Below, in pieces: positions 22,153 through 31,616 of a stretch of 64,000 bases of DNA. Under the pieces are notes generated by a model that saw only the letters and a program-made list of their open reading frames with translations, did no database searches and was not told the DNA's origin. Source of the DNA: Azohydromonas aeria. Lineage in GTDB: Bacteria; Pseudomonadota; Gammaproteobacteria; Burkholderiales; Burkholderiaceae_C. The stretch lies in the NCBI RefSeq assembly GCF_009760915.1, contig NZ_VIDQ01000004.1, forward strand, positions 96,424-160,423, in the 5' to 3' direction. The position numbers and the translations under genes are program-made. The first letter of the stretch is position 1, and each line of letters opens with the position of its first letter.

Positions 22153-22740
22153 TCAGGCGCTCAGCAGCTTGTGCACCAGCTCCGGCGTGGTCGAGGCGTT
22201 GTACTTGCGCATCAGGCGCGCGCGGTAGACGTCCACGGTGCGCGGGCTGATGTTGAGCTTGCGGCCGATGAGCTTGCTGGTCAGGCCGTCGATGAGCAGC
22301 GCGGCAATCTCGCGCTCGCGCGCCGTGAGCTCCAGCCCCAGGCGCCGGCGTGGGGAGAGGTCCTCGAAACTCCAGATGCCCGCGGCATGCGGCTGTGCCG
22401 GGTCGAGCGCGCGGCCCGAGACGTGGCACCAGAACAGCTCGCCGCGCTGCGGGCCGGCCACGCGCTTCATCACCCGCTCGTCGGCGTACCAGCCCTGCTG
22501 GTCGAGGCTGGCCACGATGCGCTGCCCGGTGCGCTCGAACTCCTCCACGCTCGGATACAGCATCTCGAAGGAGCGCCCGACCAGGTCCTCGCGCTCGGCG
22601 CCGAACATGGCCAGCACCTGGCGGTTGCAGTCCACCATCAGCCGGTTGCGCGAGATCACCAGCCCGATGGGCGCCAGGTCGAAGGCAGTGCGGTAATCCA
22701 GCGGCGCCAGCTCGGGTGCATTGGGCAGCGGCAATTGCAT
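22153..22740 (-). CDS. PAS-LuxR (NarL/FixJ-type HTH) transcriptional regulator
   Basis: A 195-residue cytoplasmic regulator. A PAS domain covers about residues 15-125 (FDLAPIGLVISRNRLMVDCNR and later MFGAERED). A LuxR-type helix-turn-helix follows at about 137-190 (LTAREREIAALLIDG and ISPRTVDVYRARLMRKY). There is no receiver domain, so it probably senses a small ligand or redox state through PAS. It is divergent from the CoA-transferase genes and separated from them by an AT-rich stretch with repeated CTACTTA elements that resemble a NarL-type binding array. It is therefore the likely local regulator of those genes. Confidence 0.9.
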   Translation of the reverse strand: MQLPLPNAPELAPLDYRTAFDLAPIGLVISRNRLMVDCNRQVLAMFGAEREDLVGRSFEMLYPSVEEFERTGQRIVASLDQQGWYADERVMKRVAGPQRGELFWCHVSGRALDPAQPHAAGIWSFEDLSPRRRLGLELTAREREIAALLIDGLTSKLIGRKLNISPRTVDVYRARLMRKYNASTTPELVHKLLSA

Positions 22741-22773
22741 TTGCTCGGAACTCCGGAATCGGCTTTAGGCAAT

Positions 22774-22806
22774 TCTACTTAACAACTACTTAATGCAGTA
22801 AGTAGT
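22774..22806. promoter_or_regulatory. CTACTTA repeat array, probable operator of the PAS-LuxR regulator
   Basis: CTACTTAA occurs twice in direct orientation, 11 bp apart (22775-22782 and 22786-22793), about one helical turn. The second copy also forms an 8-bp perfect inverted repeat, ACTACTTA (22785-22792) / TAAGTAGT (22799-22806), with a 6-bp spacer. TACTTA resembles the heptamers bound by NarL-family proteins. The array lies in the 98-bp divergent region between the regulator and the CoA transferase. Binding is inferred. Confidence 0.6.
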
Positions 22807-22838
22807 ACATTGCGGACACCCTGTTAGGAGACCTCTGG

Positions 22839-23540
22839 ATGAACAAGCTCTACCCGAGCGCCGCAGAAGCGCTGAAGGGCATCGTCAAGGATGGCCAGCT
22901 GCTGGCCGTCGGCGGCTTCGGCCTGTGCGGCATTCCCGAGGCGCTGATCGCGGCCCTGCGCGATACCGGCGTCAAGGATTTGACCGTCATTTCCAACAAC
23001 GCCGGCGTCGATGGCTTCGGCCTGGGCCAGCTGCTGGAAACGCGCCAGATCCGCAAGATGATTTCCAGCTACGTGGGCGAGAACAAGGAATTCGAGCGCC
23101 AATACCTGGCCGGCGAGCTGGAGCTGGAATTCACGCCGCAGGGCACGCTGGCGGAGAAGCTGCGCGCCGGCGGCGCCGGCATCCCGGCCTTCTTCACCCG
23201 CACCGGCGTGGGCACGCTGGTGGCGGAAGGCAAGGAAACGCGCGAGTTCGACGGGCATACCTACATCATGGAGCGCGCGCTCAATCCCGAGGTGTCGCTG
23301 GTCAAGGCCTGGAAGGCTGACAGGAGCGGCAACCTGCTGTTCCGCCGCACCGCGCGCAATTTCAATCCGGCCGTGGCCATGGCCGGCAAGCTCACCGTGG
23401 TGGAGGTGGAGGAGATCGTCGAGGTCGGCGCCATCGACCCGGATGCCGTGCACCTGCCGGGCATCTACGTGCACCGCCTGGTGCTCAATCCGAACCCGGA
23501 AAAGCGCATCGAGAAGCGCACCACCCGCCCGGCCGCCTGA
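22839..23540 (+). CDS. 3-oxoacid CoA-transferase, subunit A
   Basis: A 233-residue alpha subunit of a class I CoA transferase that moves CoA between a 3-oxoacid such as acetoacetate and succinyl-CoA. The family start [12 protein letters not shown], the glycine-rich [14 protein letters not shown], and the C-terminal region with [18 protein letters not shown] are typical of ScoA/AtoD. AGGAG at 22826-22830 lies 8 nt before the ATG. It is followed after 12 bp by subunit B. Substrate choice (acetoacetate, 3-oxoadipate or another) cannot be fixed from sequence, though the overall pattern fits the succinyl-CoA:3-ketoacid type. Confidence 0.92.
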   Translation: MNKLYPSAAEALKGIVKDGQLLAVGGFGLCGIPEALIAALRDTGVKDLTVISNNAGVDGFGLGQLLETRQIRKMISSYVGENKEFERQYLAGELELEFTPQGTLAEKLRAGGAGIPAFFTRTGVGTLVAEGKETREFDGHTYIMERALNPEVSLVKAWKADRSGNLLFRRTARNFNPAVAMAGKLTVVEVEEIVEVGAIDPDAVHLPGIYVHRLVLNPNPEKRIEKRTTRPAA

Positions 23541-23552
23541 AGGAGACACGAC

Positions 23553-24191
23553 ATGCCCTGGACCCAAGACCAGATGGCCGCCAAGGCCGCGACCGAGCTG
23601 CAGGACGGCTTCTACGTGAACCTCGGCATCGGCATCCCGACGCTGGTGGCCAACTTCGTGCCGCCCGACAAGGAGGTGTGGCTGCAAAGCGAGAACGGCA
23701 TGCTGGGCATCGGCCCGTTCCCGACCGAGGACGAGGTGGACGCCGACCTCATCAACGCCGGCAAGCAGACCGTCACCACCATCGCCGGCTCCAGCATCTT
23801 CGGCTCGCACGACAGCTTCGCCATGATCCGCGGCGGCAAGATCAACCTGAGCATCCTGGGCGCGATGCAGGTCAGCGAGAAGGGCGACCTGGCCAACTGG
23901 ATGATCCCCGGCAAGATGGTCAAGGGCATGGGCGGCGCCATGGACCTGGTGGCCGGCGTGCCGCGCGTGATCGTGGTCATGGAGCACGTGGCGCGCAAGA
24001 AGGACGGCTCCACCGACCTCAAGATCCTGCCCAAGTGCACGCTGCCGCTCACCGGCGTGGGCGTGGTCAACCGCATCATCACCGACCTGGCGGTGATGGA
24101 CGTGACGCCCGAAGGCCTGAAGCTGGTCGAGCTGGCTCCCGAGGTCACGCGCGAGTACGTGCAGGAGCGCACCGGCGTGACGCTGCTGTAA
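23553..24191 (+). CDS. 3-oxoacid CoA-transferase, subunit B
   Basis: A 212-residue beta subunit, co-transcribed with subunit A and preceded by AAGGAGA. It holds the catalytic glutamate in the conserved [10 protein letters not shown] stretch (about residue 50), which forms the glutamyl-CoA thioester. It also has [13 protein letters not shown] near the N terminus and [19 protein letters not shown] in the middle. The length is normal. A terminator follows 31 bp downstream. Confidence 0.93.
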   Translation: MPWTQDQMAAKAATELQDGFYVNLGIGIPTLVANFVPPDKEVWLQSENGMLGIGPFPTEDEVDADLINAGKQTVTTIAGSSIFGSHDSFAMIRGGKINLSILGAMQVSEKGDLANWMIPGKMVKGMGGAMDLVAGVPRVIVVMEHVARKKDGSTDLKILPKCTLPLTGVGVVNRIITDLAVMDVTPEGLKLVELAPEVTREYVQERTGVTLL

Positions 24192-24221
24192 GCCGCCGCC
24201 GCGTTGTCCCCCTGACACACG

Positions 24222-24243
24222 AGCCGCCTGCGGGCGGCTTTTT
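24222..24243 (+). terminator. rho-independent terminator after CoA-transferase genes
   Basis: Stem AGCCGCC (24222-24228) / GGCGGCT (24233-24239), loop TGCG, followed by a run of T (24239-24243). Confidence 0.8.
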
Positions 24244-24259
24244 CACGCCGGGCGCCGGC

Positions 24260-25702
24260 TTACAGCCACCACGCCCACAGCCGCGCCGCCTGCTCCTTGA
24301 GCCGGGCCGACAGCGGCCGGCGCGCCCACTCGGCCGGGTCGATGCGCCGGGACGAGGCCAGGTCGCGCTCGAACACCGCGCGCATCTGCGCGCCGAAGGC
24401 CGGGCCCAGCACCACAGCGTTGAGCTCCTGGTTGTGCAGGAAGCTGCGCCAGTCCAGGTTGGTCGAGCCCACGGTGGACCACACGCCGTCGATCACCGCC
24501 GTCTTGGCATGCAGCAGCGCCTCGTGCCGCTCCCAGAGTTCCACGCCAGCATCCAGCAGCGCCTGGTAGTAGGCGCGCCCGGCCGCCAGCACGAAGGCGC
24601 TGTCGCTGCGGCTGGGCAGCAGGATCTTCACTTTCACCCCGCGCCGGGCCGCGTCCTGCAGCGTTTCGAGCAGCTGCGGGTCGGGGACGAAATAGGCCGT
24701 CGTGATCAGCACCTCCGTCTCCGCGCTGCGCAGGGCGGAGATCAGGGTGGCGTAGATGAAGCTGTAGGGCTCGCCGGGTGAGCTGCCGATGGCGCGCACC
24801 ACCTCGCGGCCCTGCGGCTGCTGCGCTGGGAAGTAGTCGCGCGCGGGCAGGGCGGGCCCGTGCTGGTCGGTCCAGGTCTGCATGAACAGGCGCTGGTACT
24901 CGGCCACCACCGGTCCCTCGATCTGCACCTGCGTGTCGCGCCAGGGCAGGGCGTCGATGTCGCGCTGGCGCTCCTGCTCGCGCCGCACGGCGCGCCCGCG
25001 CGAGCCCGATCCCGGCATCGAGCCACTGGAATACACGCTGCTGATGTTGATGCCGCCCAGGAAGGCCACGCGGCCATCGACCACGACCAGCTTGCGGTGG
25101 TCGCGCTGGTTGACGTTCCAGCCGCGGCGCACCTTGAGCGGATTGACGGGATTGAACTCCAGCACCAGCGCGCCGGCCTCGCGCAGCGGCTCGAAGAACG
25201 CCTTGGGCGTGCGCAGGCTGCCCACGCTGTCGTAGAGCAGGTTGACGTGCACGCCGGCGCGCAGCCGCTCCAGCAGCAGCTCGCGAAAGCGCTGCCCGAC
25301 CTCGTCGTCTTCCAGGATGTAGAACTCGACGTTGACGTGGTCGCGCGCGCCGCGGATGGCGCCGAACATGGCCTCGTAGGTGGCCGGCCCGTCCTGCAGC
25401 AGCTGCACCCGGTTGCCCGCCACCAGCGGCGAGCCCACCAGCGCCTCCTCGATCGCGAGATGGCGCTCCAGCACGTCCGAAGGGCTGCCGCGGCTCCTGA
25501 GCCGCTCCAGGACGGCCTGGCTCTGTGCCGGCGTCAGCGGCCCGCGCGCGCCCTCGACCTGCACCGGGCGGCGCGACATGGCCATGTCGGGCACGATCGT
25601 CGGCAGCCCCCCGCAGCCGGCCAGCAGCAGGCACAGGACCCACAGCGTCCACGCCCTCCACGGTGCACGCGGCGCCGGCCGCCGCCAGGTCAGCGGCGCC
25701 AT
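24260..25702 (-). CDS. phospholipase D-family lipoprotein (cardiolipin synthase-like)
   Basis: A 480-residue protein with two HKD catalytic motifs: HRKLVVVDGRVAFLGGIN (about residues 210-230) and HAKTAVIDGVWSTVGSTN (about 405-425), each with an Asp or Asn after the His-Lys. This is the phospholipase D/cardiolipin synthase superfamily. The N terminus has a signal peptide with a lipobox L-A-G-C ending at C30, so it is probably a lipoprotein facing the periplasm. Most cardiolipin synthases are integral membrane proteins instead. The start MAPLTWRRP gives the best signal peptide. It is divergent from the GGT gene, only 75 bp away. Confidence 0.9.
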   Translation of the reverse strand: MAPLTWRRPAPRAPWRAWTLWVLCLLLAGCGGLPTIVPDMAMSRRPVQVEGARGPLTPAQSQAVLERLRSRGSPSDVLERHLAIEEALVGSPLVAGNRVQLLQDGPATYEAMFGAIRGARDHVNVEFYILEDDEVGQRFRELLLERLRAGVHVNLLYDSVGSLRTPKAFFEPLREAGALVLEFNPVNPLKVRRGWNVNQRDHRKLVVVDGRVAFLGGINISSVYSSGSMPGSGSRGRAVRREQERQRDIDALPWRDTQVQIEGPVVAEYQRLFMQTWTDQHGPALPARDYFPAQQPQGREVVRAIGSSPGEPYSFIYATLISALRSAETEVLITTAYFVPDPQLLETLQDAARRGVKVKILLPSRSDSAFVLAAGRAYYQALLDAGVELWERHEALLHAKTAVIDGVWSTVGSTNLDWRSFLHNQELNAVVLGPAFGAQMRAVFERDLASSRRIDPAEWARRPLSARLKEQAARLWAWWL

Positions 25703-25777
25703 GGCAGGGTCCTTGCTGCGGGCGGCGGTTGCATGCCGCCATCGAGGCAAGCGGCATGCACAACCCGGGAGAAACCC

Positions 25778-27643
25778 ATGAAGCAGCCCGCAGTGAAGGG
25801 GATGGCCCCGGCAGTGGCCCGGGCTGGATCGGCGCCCGGGTGCCGGGCCAGGATGGCGTGCCGCCGCGGGCTGTCGGCGCTGGTCCTGGCGGCCCTGGCA
25901 GGCTGTGCCGGCCCGGGGCCGCGGCCCGAGGCCGGCGCCGCGGCGCCGGCTCGGCCCAGCGAGGTCTTCAAGCGCATGGCCGTGGCCGCGGCGCATCCGC
26001 TGGCCTCGCAGGCCGGGCTGCAGATGCTGCGCGAGGGCGGCTCGGCGGTGGACGCCGCCGTGGCGGTGCAGATGGTGCTGACGCTGGTGGAGCCCCAGGC
26101 CAGCGGCATCGGCGGCGGCGCCTTCCTGATGAGCTGGGACGGGCGCCGGCTGCAGGCCTTCGACGGCCGCGAGATGGCGCCCGGCGCCGCCACGGAGGAC
26201 CTGTTCCTGCGGCCCGACGGCACGCCCATGAGCTTCCAGCAGGCCGTGGCCGGCGGCCGCCCGGTGGGCGTGCCCGGCGTGGTGGCGATGCTGGAGGCGG
26301 CGCACCGCCAGCACGGGCGGCTGCCCTGGATGCACCTGTTCGAGCCCGCCATCCGGCTGTGCGAGGAGGGTTTCACGGTGACGCCGCTGCTGCATCGGCA
26401 CCTGGTGGAAGGGCGCGAGGCCCTGGGCGCCAGCCCGCAGGCCGCGGCCTACTGGCTGCAGCCCGACGGCCAGCCCTGGCCGGTGGGCCACCGGCTACGC
26501 AACCCGGCGCTGGCGCAGGTGCTGCGCGCCATCGCGCGCGACGGCGCGGCCGCGTTCTATGAAGGCGCCGTGGCGGCCGACATCGTGGCGCGGGTGCGGG
26601 GCCATGCCACCAACCCGGGCTCGATGACGCTGGCCGACCTGGACGGCTACGTGCCCAAGGAGCGCGTGCCGATCTGCACCGCCTGGAAGGCGCGCTACCG
26701 GGTGTGCGGCTTCCCGCCGCCATCCTCCGGGCACCTGGCGATGATGCAGATCCTGGGCCTGCTGGAGCGCCTGCCCGCCGCCGTTGCGCCCGCCGCCGAG
26801 ACGCCGCTGCAGCAGGGCCTGCCCGCGCCGGCCTGGCTGCATGCCTACACCGAGGCGGCGCGGCTGGCTTTCGCCGACCGCGCCGCCTTCGTGGCCGACC
26901 CGGACTACGTGCCCGCGCCGGGCAACGACTGGCGCACGCTGCTCGATCCGGAGTACCTGCGCCGCCGCGCCGCGCTCATCAAGCCGACGAGCATGAAGGC
27001 GGCCCGCCCCGGCGAGCCCGGGCCGCTGCCGCAGGCCTGGGCGCCGCAGGCCGCCCAGCCGGAGCACGGCACCAGCCACGTGAGCATCGTGGACGCGCAG
27101 GGCCGCGCGGTGGCGATGACGACCACCATCGAGGCGGTCTGGGGCTCGCGGCTGATGAGCGACGGCGGCACCGGGCTGCCCGGCGGCTTCATGCTCAACA
27201 ACGAGCTCACCGACTTCTCCTTCGCGCCGCGCGACGCGCAGGGCCGCCCGGTGGCCAACCGCGTGCAGCCGGGCAAGCGTCCGCGCTCGAGCATGAGCCC
27301 GACGCTGGTGTTCGACGCGCGCGACGGCGCGCTGCTGATGTCGCTGGGCTCGCCCGGCGGGGCGGCGATCATCCACTACACCGCCAAGACGCTGTACTTC
27401 ACGCTGGGTGCCGGACTGGCGCCACAGGCCGCCACGGACCTGCCCAACTTCGGCAGCTTCAACGGCCCGACGCTGCTGGAGCGAGGCCGCTTCGCGCCGG
27501 CCACGCTGCAGGCGCTGCGCGAGCGCGGGCACGAGGTGAACGAAACCGCGCTGGACAGCGGCATCCAGGCACTGCGGCGCGCGTCGGGCGGCTGGGTGGG
27601 GGCCGCCGACCCGCGGCGCGAAGGCGTGGTGCTGGGCGAGTGA
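25778..27643 (+). CDS. ggt: gamma-glutamyltransferase, lipoprotein type
   Basis: A 621-residue Ntn-hydrolase precursor that removes gamma-glutamyl groups from glutathione and related compounds. It is processed into two subunits at the catalytic threonine, here T432 in HGTSHVSIVD. Other marks are the GGSAVDAAVAVQMVL and GIGGGAFLM stretches near the N terminus and the PGKRPRSSMSPTLVF and SPGGAAIIHYTAKT segments of the small subunit. The signal peptide carries a lipobox (L-A-G-C ending at C43), so the enzyme is probably membrane-anchored in the periplasm. GGGAGAAA lies upstream of the ATG. Confidence 0.95.
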   Translation: MKQPAVKGMAPAVARAGSAPGCRARMACRRGLSALVLAALAGCAGPGPRPEAGAAAPARPSEVFKRMAVAAAHPLASQAGLQMLREGGSAVDAAVAVQMVLTLVEPQASGIGGGAFLMSWDGRRLQAFDGREMAPGAATEDLFLRPDGTPMSFQQAVAGGRPVGVPGVVAMLEAAHRQHGRLPWMHLFEPAIRLCEEGFTVTPLLHRHLVEGREALGASPQAAAYWLQPDGQPWPVGHRLRNPALAQVLRAIARDGAAAFYEGAVAADIVARVRGHATNPGSMTLADLDGYVPKERVPICTAWKARYRVCGFPPPSSGHLAMMQILGLLERLPAAVAPAAETPLQQGLPAPAWLHAYTEAARLAFADRAAFVADPDYVPAPGNDWRTLLDPEYLRRRAALIKPTSMKAARPGEPGPLPQAWAPQAAQPEHGTSHVSIVDAQGRAVAMTTTIEAVWGSRLMSDGGTGLPGGFMLNNELTDFSFAPRDAQGRPVANRVQPGKRPRSSMSPTLVFDARDGALLMSLGSPGGAAIIHYTAKTLYFTLGAGLAPQAATDLPNFGSFNGPTLLERGRFAPATLQALRERGHEVNETALDSGIQALRRASGGWVGAADPRREGVVLGE

Positions 27644-27726
27644 AGGGCGTGCCCCGCCGCGGACCTGCCAGGACCATGCCCGCCCGACGCCGGCATGCCT
27701 CCGGACAAGGGGTTACCCGAGGTGCC

Positions 27727-27748
27727 AAAACGGCCTACAGGCGGTTTT
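27727..27748 (+). terminator. possible terminator after ggt
   Basis: AAAACGGCC and GGCGGTTTT form a hairpin with one internal mismatch and a TACA loop, giving a four-T tail. It lies 84 bp after the ggt stop. The mismatch lowers certainty. Confidence 0.45.
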
Positions 27749-28090
27749 CACCACGGCCTCGGGAAGCAGGGGCACACAAGACTGACATCTTGAAAAGCCC
27801 TGGACGGCAATTTCGGAAAGGTTGGCAGCAAACGAAGTAGAAGAATTTCAAATCACACAGTTGAAAACGTTTTCGACGGCGGACTGATATTTTTTGTAAA
27901 TAGCTTTTGCAATTTTCGCGAAGGGCCTGGAATGCTATAACGAAGAAGTCCTGACGTTATGGCATGGGCCTGCGAGGTGTTCTAGGTGAATTCCTGGGAC
28001 GGCGCATCCGGCTGACGGTGTGCAGGGCAATTCGACTTTTCGTCTTGAACGGTTGGCCTGAAGCCGATTTGCCACTCCGGGGTGCAAAGG
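27749..28090. other. AT-rich intergenic region upstream of the orphan membrane protein
   Basis: About 340 bp without a gene and clearly less GC-rich than its surroundings. It contains a perfect 12-bp palindrome GAAAACGTTTTC at 27863-27874 with a central CG, a form common in LacI-family operators. It also contains a weak extended -10, TGCTATAAC, ending at 27941. No open frame of coding character is seen. It most likely carries the promoter of the gene at 28091. Confidence 0.5.
27863..27874. promoter_or_regulatory. 12-bp palindrome, LacI-type operator candidate
   Basis: GAAAACGTTTTC is perfectly self-complementary with a central CpG, as in many LacI/GalR-family operators. No LacI-type gene is in the window, so the regulator would be encoded elsewhere. 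The palindrome sits about 215 bp upstream of the membrane protein start. Confidence 0.35.
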
Positions 28091-29866
28091 ATGTCCGACG
28101 TGAATGCCCTGCAACGTGACGCCATGCTGGCGCCCGGCTTGGCCCTGCTGCGCCGCGCGAGACGCGACGGCGAACGCAGCCTGCTGTATTTCTACGTCGT
28201 GGCGGCGGCGCTGTCGGTGTGGATCGCGCACTACCCGCCGCTGGGCGACGTGCCGCAGCACGCGGCCCAGGTGGCTCTGGCGCTGGATCTGCTGCAGGGC
28301 CAGTCGCGCTGGGACCAGGTCGTCACCTTCAATTTCTTCACGCCCTACCTGATCGGCTACGGGCTGATGGGGCTGTTCGCGCAGGTCATGTCGATGGCCA
28401 GCGCCGTGAAGCTGGTGCTGTCGCTGTCGGTGCTGGGCTTCTTCTGGGCCGCCTCGACGCTGCGCCGCCGCTTCGAGGCGCCGGCCTTCCTGGACTGGCT
28501 GCTGCTGGCCGGATTCTTCGGTTTTGCGTTCAAGTGGGGATTCGTCACCTTTTTGCTGGCCGCGCCCATCGGCATATTCTTCATATTGAAGTCGCTGGAT
28601 TTCGTCGAGGACAGCAGCATTCGCCGCGGCATGGTCCTGGCCCTGATCGGCGTGCTGCTGTTCTTTTCGCACGGCCTGGTGTTCGTGGCCTGCGTCGGCA
28701 TCGGTTTCTGCTATGCGGTGCTGGGCATTTCCAGCTGGCGGATGGCGGTGGTCCGGCTGCTGCCCTTCGTGATGCTGGGAATATTGACGCTGATTTACCT
28801 GCGTTTTTCCCGCGACGTTGCGGCCCAGACGACGGAAGCGCAGCCCTTCGTGCTGGAGTGGACGCCTCGGCGCGTCGTGCGCTTCTTCCGTTACCAATGG
28901 GACACGGCGCTGCGCGCCCGGTTGATGCCCGGCTACGTGCTCAACTGCCTGGCCTACGCGCTGTTCTATCTGACGCCGTTCCTGATGGGCATGCGGCTGC
29001 GGCTGACGCTGCGGCGTGCCATCCCGTTCGCGGTGATGCTCGTCATCGGCATGGTCGCGCCCCATACCGCGATGACGACGGGCTTCATCTACGAACGCTT
29101 CGCGCTGTTCCTGATGCCGTTCTACGTCCTGCTGTTCGCCCCGGCCGACGGGCCGCTGCCCGCGTGGCACGAGCGCATGCGGCTGCTGGTGCTGCTGGCG
29201 GTGCCGACGATCCTGCTGGCCATGACGGCATCGCGCTCCTGGGGCTACTTCAAGTTCAACCGCGAGATCCGCGACTTCCGGGAAGTCATGTCCGTGATAC
29301 CGCCGCAGCAACGCGTGCTGTCGCTGATCATGGACAAGTACAGCCGCGCCGCCGACAACCCGCACACCTACCTGCATTTCCCGGCCTGGTATCAGGCGGA
29401 AAAGCGTGGTTTCGTCGATGCCAACTTCGCGCAGTGGCTGCCGCAGATCGTGCGCTTCCGGCCCGGCGAGGCACGGGTGCAGTCGCCCTTCGAGTGGAAG
29501 CCCTACCGCTTCGACTGGGTCAAGCACCGCGGGGAGCAGTACGACTACTTCGTCTTCCGCAGCGTGAGCCGCATGTTCCCGACCTTCCAGGGCGTGCCCT
29601 GCGAGATCCGGCTGGTGGCCAGCGCCGGCCCGTGGGCGGTCTATCACCGCCGCCCCGACTCCTGCACCACCGCGCCGAGCGGCGGCGCCGGCGTGAAACA
29701 GGTCCAGGGCGCGCCGGCGGCGGCGCCCGACCCGCAGCGCGCGGCCGTGCCGGCCGGCGCCGGCGAGCGCCTGCGCGGGTCGGCCGCGGACGGCGTGGCG
29801 CTGCCCGGCAGCGCTCAGGCGGCCATCGCCTGGGCCGCCTCGCGCACCAGTTCCGGCCCGCGGTAG
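28091..29866 (+). CDS. orphan polytopic membrane protein, GT-C-like architecture
   Basis: A 591-residue protein that I cannot assign to a named family. About 11-12 predicted membrane helices cover residues 25-400 and a soluble domain of about 190 residues follows. An acidic/His motif, [13 protein letters not shown], sits in the first extracytoplasmic loop. That layout (loop 1 Asp, many helices, soluble C terminus) recalls GT-C glycosyltransferases that use lipid-linked sugars, but this is inference. The last 60 residues are Ala/Gly/Pro-rich, and the 3' end overlaps the convergent pyrD gene by 52 bp. I chose the ATG at 28091; an in-frame GTG lies 9 nt upstream. No partner genes are adjacent. 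Confidence 0.75.
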   Translation: MSDVNALQRDAMLAPGLALLRRARRDGERSLLYFYVVAAALSVWIAHYPPLGDVPQHAAQVALALDLLQGQSRWDQVVTFNFFTPYLIGYGLMGLFAQVMSMASAVKLVLSLSVLGFFWAASTLRRRFEAPAFLDWLLLAGFFGFAFKWGFVTFLLAAPIGIFFILKSLDFVEDSSIRRGMVLALIGVLLFFSHGLVFVACVGIGFCYAVLGISSWRMAVVRLLPFVMLGILTLIYLRFSRDVAAQTTEAQPFVLEWTPRRVVRFFRYQWDTALRARLMPGYVLNCLAYALFYLTPFLMGMRLRLTLRRAIPFAVMLVIGMVAPHTAMTTGFIYERFALFLMPFYVLLFAPADGPLPAWHERMRLLVLLAVPTILLAMTASRSWGYFKFNREIRDFREVMSVIPPQQRVLSLIMDKYSRAADNPHTYLHFPAWYQAEKRGFVDANFAQWLPQIVRFRPGEARVQSPFEWKPYRFDWVKHRGEQYDYFVFRSVSRMFPTFQGVPCEIRLVASAGPWAVYHRRPDSCTTAPSGGAGVKQVQGAPAAAPDPQRAAVPAGAGERLRGSAADGVALPGSAQAAIAWAASRTSSGPR

Positions 29867-30852
29867 ATCAGCCCGGTGTAGATCTGCACCAGGTCGGCGC
29901 CGGCCGCGAGCTTGGCGCGCGCATCGGCACCGCTGAGCACGCCGCCCACGCCGATGATGGGATAGCCGCTGCCCAGCGCCGCGCGCAGCTGCGCGATGAC
30001 GCGATTGCTGGCCTCGAACACCGGGCGCCCGGACAGGCCGCCCGCTTCCCCGGCATGCGGCAGGCCCTGCACGGCGTCGCGCGCCAGCGTGGTGTTGGTG
30101 GCGATGACGCCGTCGATGCCGTTGGCGCGCAGCGTCGCGGCGATCACACCCACCTGCGCCTCGTCCAGGTCGGGCGCGATCTTGACGAACATCGGCACGG
30201 CGCGGCCGTGCTGGCGCTGCAGCACCTGGCGCCGCGCCTGCAGCGCCGACAGCAGCGCGTCCAGCGCCTCGTCGCTCTGCAGCGCGCGCAGGTTCTTGGT
30301 GTTGGGGCTGGAGATGTTGACCGTCACGTAGTCGGCGTGCGGGTACACGCCGTCCAGGCAGGCCAAGTAGTCGTCCACCGCGTTCTCGATCGGCGTGGCG
30401 GCGTTCTTGCCGATGTTCAGGCCCACCAGCCCGCCCGAGGCGCGGAAGGACTTCGCGCGCTGCACGTTGGCCAGGAACGAGGGCAGGCCCTCGTTGTTGA
30501 AGCCCAGGCGGTTGATCAGCGCATCCTTTTGCGGAATGCGGAACATGCGCGGCTTGGGGTTGCCCGGCTGGCCCTTGGGCGTGACGGTGCCGACCTCGAT
30601 GAAGCCGAAGCCCATGGCGCCCAGGCCGTCGATGCAGCGCCCGTTCTTGTCGAGCCCGGCGGCCAGGCCCAGCCGGTTCGGGAAGCGCAGCCCGGCCACC
30701 GTCACCGGCGCGTTGACGCGGGGCTGCGCCCACAGGCACTGCGCGGGCGTGTTCTGCAGCCGGGCGATGCTGCCGAGGGTCAGTTCGTGGGCCTGCTCCG
30801 GATCGAGGCCGAACAGGAAGGGGCGGGTGAGGGCGTAGGGGACCAGGGACAT
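29815..30852 (-). CDS. pyrD: dihydroorotate dehydrogenase (quinone), class 2
   Basis: A 345-residue membrane-associated FMN enzyme that oxidises dihydroorotate to orotate in pyrimidine synthesis and reduces quinone. The class 2 N-terminal helix region is present, followed by [43 protein letters not shown] (with the catalytic serine nearby) and the phosphate-binding [11 protein letters not shown]. No SD is seen; GACAAT lies 6 nt upstream of the ATG, so the mRNA may be leaderless. It is divergent from rpiA with only 41 bp between the starts. Confidence 0.97.
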   Translation of the reverse strand: MSLVPYALTRPFLFGLDPEQAHELTLGSIARLQNTPAQCLWAQPRVNAPVTVAGLRFPNRLGLAAGLDKNGRCIDGLGAMGFGFIEVGTVTPKGQPGNPKPRMFRIPQKDALINRLGFNNEGLPSFLANVQRAKSFRASGGLVGLNIGKNAATPIENAVDDYLACLDGVYPHADYVTVNISSPNTKNLRALQSDEALDALLSALQARRQVLQRQHGRAVPMFVKIAPDLDEAQVGVIAATLRANGIDGVIATNTTLARDAVQGLPHAGEAGGLSGRPVFEASNRVIAQLRAALGSGYPIIGVGGVLSGADARAKLAAGADLVQIYTGLIYRGPELVREAAQAMAA

Positions 30853-30893
30853 CCCCGGATTGTCGCAAACGCCCTCGCCGATAATCCGCGCCC

Positions 30894-31553
30894 ATGAACC
30901 AGGACGAACTCAAGGCCCTCGTGGGCCAGGCCGCTGTCGCGCACGTGGTGAGCGGCAGTGTGGTGGGCGTGGGCACGGGCTCCACGGTGAATTGCTTCAT
31001 CGACGCGCTGGCCGGCATCAAGGACCGCATCGCCGGCGCGGTGTCGAGCTCTGAGCGCAGTACCGAGCGGCTCAAGGCGCACGGCATTCCCGTGCTCGAC
31101 GCCGCCAGCGTCGAGCGCATCCCGGTCTACGTGGACGGCGCCGACGAGATCGACCACGCCGGCTACATGATCAAGGGCGGCGGCGCGGCGCTGACGCGCG
31201 AGAAGATCGTCGCCGACCTGGCCGAGCGTTTCGTCTGCATCGCCGACGCCTCGAAGCTCGTGGACGTGCTGGGCCACTTCCCGCTGCCGGTCGAGGTCAT
31301 CGGCATGGCTGCGGCGCAGGTGGCGCGGCGCTTCCAGGCGCTGGGCGGCGAGGCCACGCTGCGCCCGGGCGTGCTCACCGACAACGGCAACCCGATCCTC
31401 GACGTGCGCGGCCTGCGCATCACCGACCCGCTGGCCCTGGAGACCGAGATCAACCAGTGGCCCGGCGTGGTGACGGTGGGCATCTTCGCGCGCCACAAGG
31501 CGCAGGTTTGCCTGCTGGGCACGGCCGAGGGCGTGAAGACGCTGACGTTCTGA
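30894..31553 (+). CDS. rpiA: ribose-5-phosphate isomerase A
   Basis: A 219-residue enzyme interconverting ribose 5-phosphate and ribulose 5-phosphate in the pentose phosphate pathway. Family marks are [15 protein letters not shown], the [16 protein letters not shown] segment, DGADEID (with active-site acids) and [14 protein letters not shown]. The length is standard. GATAAT sits 8 nt before the ATG and there is no SD, again suggesting a leaderless start. Confidence 0.98.
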   Translation: MNQDELKALVGQAAVAHVVSGSVVGVGTGSTVNCFIDALAGIKDRIAGAVSSSERSTERLKAHGIPVLDAASVERIPVYVDGADEIDHAGYMIKGGGAALTREKIVADLAERFVCIADASKLVDVLGHFPLPVEVIGMAAAQVARRFQALGGEATLRPGVLTDNGNPILDVRGLRITDPLALETEINQWPGVVTVGIFARHKAQVCLLGTAEGVKTLTF

Positions 31554-31616
31554 GCGGCCGTTTCCCCGCCGGCGTGCGCAACGGCCACGCCCGACCTTCA
31601 CTCCACGGCGGCGCCT

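Noticed and set aside
27861..27891. TTGAAA with TGATAT as a sigma-70 promoter
   Set aside because: The spacing is 18 bp but the -10 matches poorly, and TTGAAA is part of the palindrome; not convincing.
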